Below the pieces are notes generated by a model that worked only from the letters and a program-made list of their open reading frames with translations, had not been told where the DNA came from and did not search any database. A DNA stretch of 7,281 nucleotides from JABDGZ01 sp964487685 (lineage in GTDB: Bacteria > Omnitrophota > Gorgyraeia > Zapsychrales > Fredricksoniimonadaceae), in the NCBI GenBank assembly GCA_964487685.1, contig CAZASA010000106.1, forward strand, positions 1 through 7,281, read 5' to 3'. Positions 4,874-7,281 of the stretch are shown one piece after another. The translations under genes and the position numbers were made by a program. Position 1 is the stretch's first letter, and each line of letters starts with the position of its first letter.

Positions 4874-6139
4874 CTACTGTTTGAGCAAGGCGAACATCTT
4901 CTTTTTATATGCTTCCACCCCTGGCTGGTCAAAAGGATTGACGCCCAAGAGATAACCTGAAATTCCGCAGGCCTTTTCAAAAAAATAATACAAATGCCCC
5001 AGATGCATGGTATCACTTTTACATAAGGTGATGGTCATGTTCGGCACGCCGCCCTCAAAGTGCGCCGCTGAGGTGGCCTCATAGGCTTTTTTATTCACAA
5101 AATCAAATCCCTTGCCTGCCACATAATTAAACCCGTCGATATCATCCTTGTCCTGCGGGATGATCACATCATGGTGCGGACGATCGACCTGGATGAAGGT
5201 CTCGAATACCGTGCGTTCAGCTTCCTGCATCCACTGGCCCATGGAATGCAGGTCTGTGGACATGATCAAAGAAGCCGGAAAAATACCTTTGCCTTGCTTG
5301 CCTTCGCTTTCACCAAATAATTGCTTGAACCATTCAGCCACATAAAAAACATTGGGATAAAAAGATGAGAGCACTTCGATCTTCTTGCCCTTGGCATAGA
5401 GGATATTACGCAAAGCCGCGTAACGATAGCAGATATTTTTATCCAGGTCACAAACCGCATATTCTTCCTGGGCTTTCCTGGCACCGTCCACCAAACTTTG
5501 GATGTCCACCCCGGCCAATGCCAGAGGAACCAGGCCGACGGGTGTCAAGATCGAATAGCGCCCACCTACATCGTCGGGAATGATAAATGACCTGTACCCC
5601 GCATTGTCCGCGATCTTACGTAAAGCGCCCTTTTTTGCGTCGGTGACACAGATGATCCTTTTTTTAAGTTCTTCGCCCTGGTACTTGCCCTCCATTAATT
5701 TTTTGATCACCCGAAAGGCAATGGCCGGTTCGGTGGTGGTCCCTGATTTGGATATGACAACAACGGTGATCCTTTTGTCCTTAAGAGTGCCTAATAAATC
5801 ATGCAGATAATCACTGCTGATCGTATGCCCCGCGTAATAAACCGGAAGTTTGCCCCCGCCCAAGAAATCGACGGTAGCGCGAATGCCCAAATAAGAGCCG
5901 CCGATGCCGATCGATACAATGCAATCGGAATTCTTATGCACCTCACTGGCTAACGCCGAGATCTCCTTGATCAAGCTATCAGGAATGCGGGAAGGCAGGT
6001 CAAGCCAACCTGTAAACTCAGCGCCCAAGCCCTTATGACCATGTAAATTGTCGTGAGCGAGACGTACCAAAGGAAGAATCTGCTCAATTTCCTTAGGCGA
6101 AACATAACTTTTAAGATAGTCGGTGTTTAAGGAGATCAT
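4874..6139 (-). CDS. pgi: Glucose-6-phosphate isomerase
   Basis: This cytoplasmic enzyme interconverts glucose 6-phosphate and fructose 6-phosphate in glycolysis and gluconeogenesis. The 421 residues match the shorter Firmicutes-type form, well below the ~550-residue enterobacterial form. SIGIGGSYLG at 76-85 and ISKSGTTTEP at 129-138 form the phosphate-binding SIS fold. VGGRYSILTPVGLVPLALAG at 191-210 is the first PROSITE-like signature, with Arg194. LFGESEGKQGKG at 274-285 carries the probable catalytic Glu277. STDLHSMGQW at 294-303 supplies His298, and the C-terminal DQPGVEAYKK at 404-413 supplies the conserved lysine (Lys412). All key residues are present, so the enzyme should be active. 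The ATG overlaps the upstream gene's stop as ATGA and no clear Shine-Dalgarno sequence precedes it, so expression probably depends on the mnmA-led transcript. Confidence 0.97.
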   Translation of the reverse strand: MISLNTDYLKSYVSPKEIEQILPLVRLAHDNLHGHKGLGAEFTGWLDLPSRIPDSLIKEISALASEVHKNSDCIVSIGIGGSYLGIRATVDFLGGGKLPVYYAGHTISSDYLHDLLGTLKDKRITVVVISKSGTTTEPAIAFRVIKKLMEGKYQGEELKKRIICVTDAKKGALRKIADNAGYRSFIIPDDVGGRYSILTPVGLVPLALAGVDIQSLVDGARKAQEEYAVCDLDKNICYRYAALRNILYAKGKKIEVLSSFYPNVFYVAEWFKQLFGESEGKQGKGIFPASLIMSTDLHSMGQWMQEAERTVFETFIQVDRPHHDVIIPQDKDDIDGFNYVAGKGFDFVNKKAYEATSAAHFEGGVPNMTITLCKSDTMHLGHLYYFFEKACGISGYLLGVNPFDQPGVEAYKKKMFALLKQ

Positions 6140-6807
6140 ATTTTGCTTGGTGTATCTGCTGATGAGGGAGCGTTGTTGGGTACAGGCGCACTGGCGTTGG
6201 GAGCGCCGGTGCCTTTGGCCACATAAGCGGAACTTTCATCATAAACATAATGGCTGATCAATTTACCTTTGGCATACTGTTCATCCACCGCCACTTGCCC
6301 GTCTTCTTTATATGTCGTGGCCGCGCCATCCATTAAACCATTAACATAATTCATATCCTGATTTAAATTTCCGTCCTTATAGTAGGTCTTCTTCTCTCCG
6401 TTCAAATTGCCGCCCTCGTAGGTCTCGCGGCTTTTGACCTCACCTGACTCAAAATAATGAGTACCGGCACCCTCAAGCACATTGTTCACATAGGTATCTT
6501 CATGCTCCAGGCCGCCGCTTTCGTAATAATTCTTGTCATCCCCCACACGCAAACCATCTGAATAATTCAATAATTCCTTCAGGGCCCCCGAAGGATAATA
6601 GATCTTCATCTCGCCGTTAAGCCTGTAATTATCGTAGTTCTCTACTCTTAAAAGATTCCCCTGGCGGTCATACACATTCCACTCCCCTTGTACAGGAGGC
6701 TGCGTCCCTCTTTGCTGTTCATAGGTACGGGCGGGATTAACAGATTGAGCAAAGGACAAAGGAACCACGATCAGTGACAACGTCAGCAGGCAAAATGAAA
6801 TTTTCAT
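6136..6807 (-). CDS. Secreted MORN-type repeat protein (six exact 24-residue repeats)
   Basis: The 223-residue protein starts with a Sec signal peptide: Lys2, a hydrophobic core at 4-16, and probable cleavage after SFA at residue 20. There is no lipobox, so it should be released to the periplasm or outside. Residues 41-184 are six repeats in perfect 24-residue register, each beginning with G (41, 65, 89, 113, 137, 161) and following the pattern G-x3-x-Y-x3-G-x-L/V...Y-x3-x-L. These correspond to the MORN_2 variant found in proteins often labelled 'YwqK family antitoxin'. No toxin gene is adjacent here, so that label should not be read as a function. Residues 190-223 form a low-complexity A/S/P/N tail that looks disordered. 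Such repeats fold as a beta-strand ladder and may bind membrane, glycan or protein partners. It follows mnmA after 2 bp and overlaps pgi by 4 bp. Confidence 0.85.
   Translation of the reverse strand: MKISFCLLTLSLIVVPLSFAQSVNPARTYEQQRGTQPPVQGEWNVYDRQGNLLRVENYDNYRLNGEMKIYYPSGALKELLNYSDGLRVGDDKNYYESGGLEHEDTYVNNVLEGAGTHYFESGEVKSRETYEGGNLNGEKKTYYKDGNLNQDMNYVNGLMDGAATTYKEDGQVAVDEQYAKGKLISHYVYDESSAYVAKGTGAPNASAPVPNNAPSSADTPSKI
6256..6687 (-). repeat. Six tandem 72-bp coding repeats (MORN-type)
   Basis: These encode residues 41-184 of the secreted protein in six back-to-back units of 24 codons with no insertion or deletion. Similarity is at the protein level (G-Y-G-Y spacing). The DNA copies have diverged, so this is an old array and not a recent expansion or a slippage-prone repeat. 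Confidence 0.8.
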
Positions 6808-6809
6808 AT

Positions 6810-7281
6810 TTATTCAATTTCAACCAAAGCTAACTTTTCTTCAGGGCACGCTATAGCTTCGTCAATAATTGCCCCTCCCAATACCACCTCGCCATCGTAA
6901 AAAACGACCGACTGGCCGGGAGTGACGGATTTTTGAGGCTCTGCGAACTTGACCTTAACAGCGCCTTGATCCATCGGTGTTAGATACGCTTTGACTTCAG
7001 GAGAATTATAGCGGATTCTAGCACTAACTTCTATGGTTTCTTCAGGGATTTCCATGCTCACCCAATTCATCGCACTGGCTTTCAATCCGCCGGAATATAA
7101 CCGTCTAAGGTCCCCGATGTGAACTGTATTTGTCGCACGGTCCATTTTGTAAACAAAAACCGGATAACCCATGGCCAATCCTAATTTATCCCGCTGACCG
7201 ATGGTGTAGTTGGCCAGGCCTTTGTGCTGGCCGATGACCTTACCATCCGCATCCACGAATGGCCCTGGCACCATCACATGG
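6810..7281 (-). CDS. mnmA: tRNA-specific 2-thiouridylase MnmA, C-terminal part (5' end outside the window)
   Basis: MnmA activates uridine 34 of glutamate, glutamine and lysine tRNAs with ATP and installs sulphur, giving s2U and accurate decoding. Only about 157 C-terminal codons are present, and the frame is open to the window edge (CAT at 7280-7278 precedes GTG 7277), so neither visible GTG/ATG is the real start. The block GPFVDADGKVIGQH then KGLANYTIGQRDKLGLAMG is diagnostic of the central domain. It is followed by YPVFVYKMDRATNTVHIGD and the C-terminal beta-barrel, including ARIRYNSPEVKA and SVTPGQSVVFYDGEVVLGGAII. The PP-loop and both catalytic cysteines lie upstream, out of view, so activity cannot be checked. 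It heads, or sits upstream in, the operon with the MORN-repeat gene (2-bp gap) and pgi. Confidence 0.95.
   Translation of the reverse strand, partial: HVMVPGPFVDADGKVIGQHKGLANYTIGQRDKLGLAMGYPVFVYKMDRATNTVHIGDLRRLYSGGLKASAMNWVSMEIPEETIEVSARIRYNSPEVKAYLTPMDQGAVKVKFAEPQKSVTPGQSVVFYDGEVVLGGAIIDEAIACPEEKLALVEIE

Noticed and set aside
4845..4883. 12-codon plus-strand ORF starting ATG 4847 in the terminator loop region
   Set aside because: It begins within the hairpin loop, lacks a ribosome binding site and runs into the pgi 3' end; no sign of coding.
6136..6807. Antitoxin of a toxin-antitoxin pair (usual database label for YwqK/MORN_2 proteins)
   Set aside because: No toxin-like ORF is adjacent and the protein carries a signal peptide; the neighbours are mnmA and pgi.

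Overview
The window is compact, mostly minus-strand bacterial housekeeping DNA of moderate GC content, with short gaps, 4-bp gene overlaps and several weak or absent Shine-Dalgarno sites. It contains two tRNA-/heme-related enzymes, an isoprenoid enzyme, a minimal Tat export pair and a Firmicutes-length glucose-6-phosphate isomerase. There are no mobile elements, no CRISPR array and no rRNA or tRNA genes. The mixture suggests an uncultured or deep-branching Gram-negative lineage (for example in the Omnitrophota/Elusimicrobiota neighbourhood). That placement is a low-confidence impression, because no marker here fixes the taxonomy.

Layout. Positions 1-813 (+) hold the 3' part of a polyprenyl (isoprenyl) diphosphate synthase, cut by the window edge within its first Asp-rich motif. 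It converges on, and overlaps by 21 bp, hemW (793-1878, -), a radical SAM heme chaperone. The gap at 1879-2093 carries a complete plus-strand mini-gene: a possible promoter, a near-ideal ribosome binding site, a 15-residue lysine-rich ORF (1966-2013) and a terminator hairpin. Next come tatC (2094-2798, -) and tatA (2795-2968, -), joined by a GTGA overlap and preceded by a GC-rich leader hairpin and a promoter. After them lies a one-piece ABC exporter with fused ATPase and ABC-2 permease domains (3080-4702, -).

The gap at 4703-4873 holds a plausible plus-strand promoter, about 60 bp of structured non-coding sequence and a 13-bp hairpin. This is best read as an orphan small RNA gene. From 4874 to the right edge lies a tightly packed minus-strand operon, in transcription order mnmA (partial; tRNA 2-thiouridylase), a secreted protein with six exact 24-residue MORN-type repeats, and pgi. 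The three are separated by a 2-bp gap and an ATGA overlap.

Functionally the genes are mostly unrelated housekeeping functions: isoprenoid synthesis, heme delivery, folded-protein export, glycolysis/gluconeogenesis and tRNA thiolation. The parts worth a second look are the two plus-strand mini-loci placed in gaps between minus-strand genes. Both end in hairpins whose G-U pair works only in the plus-strand RNA, which argues that both are genuinely transcribed units and not spacer.
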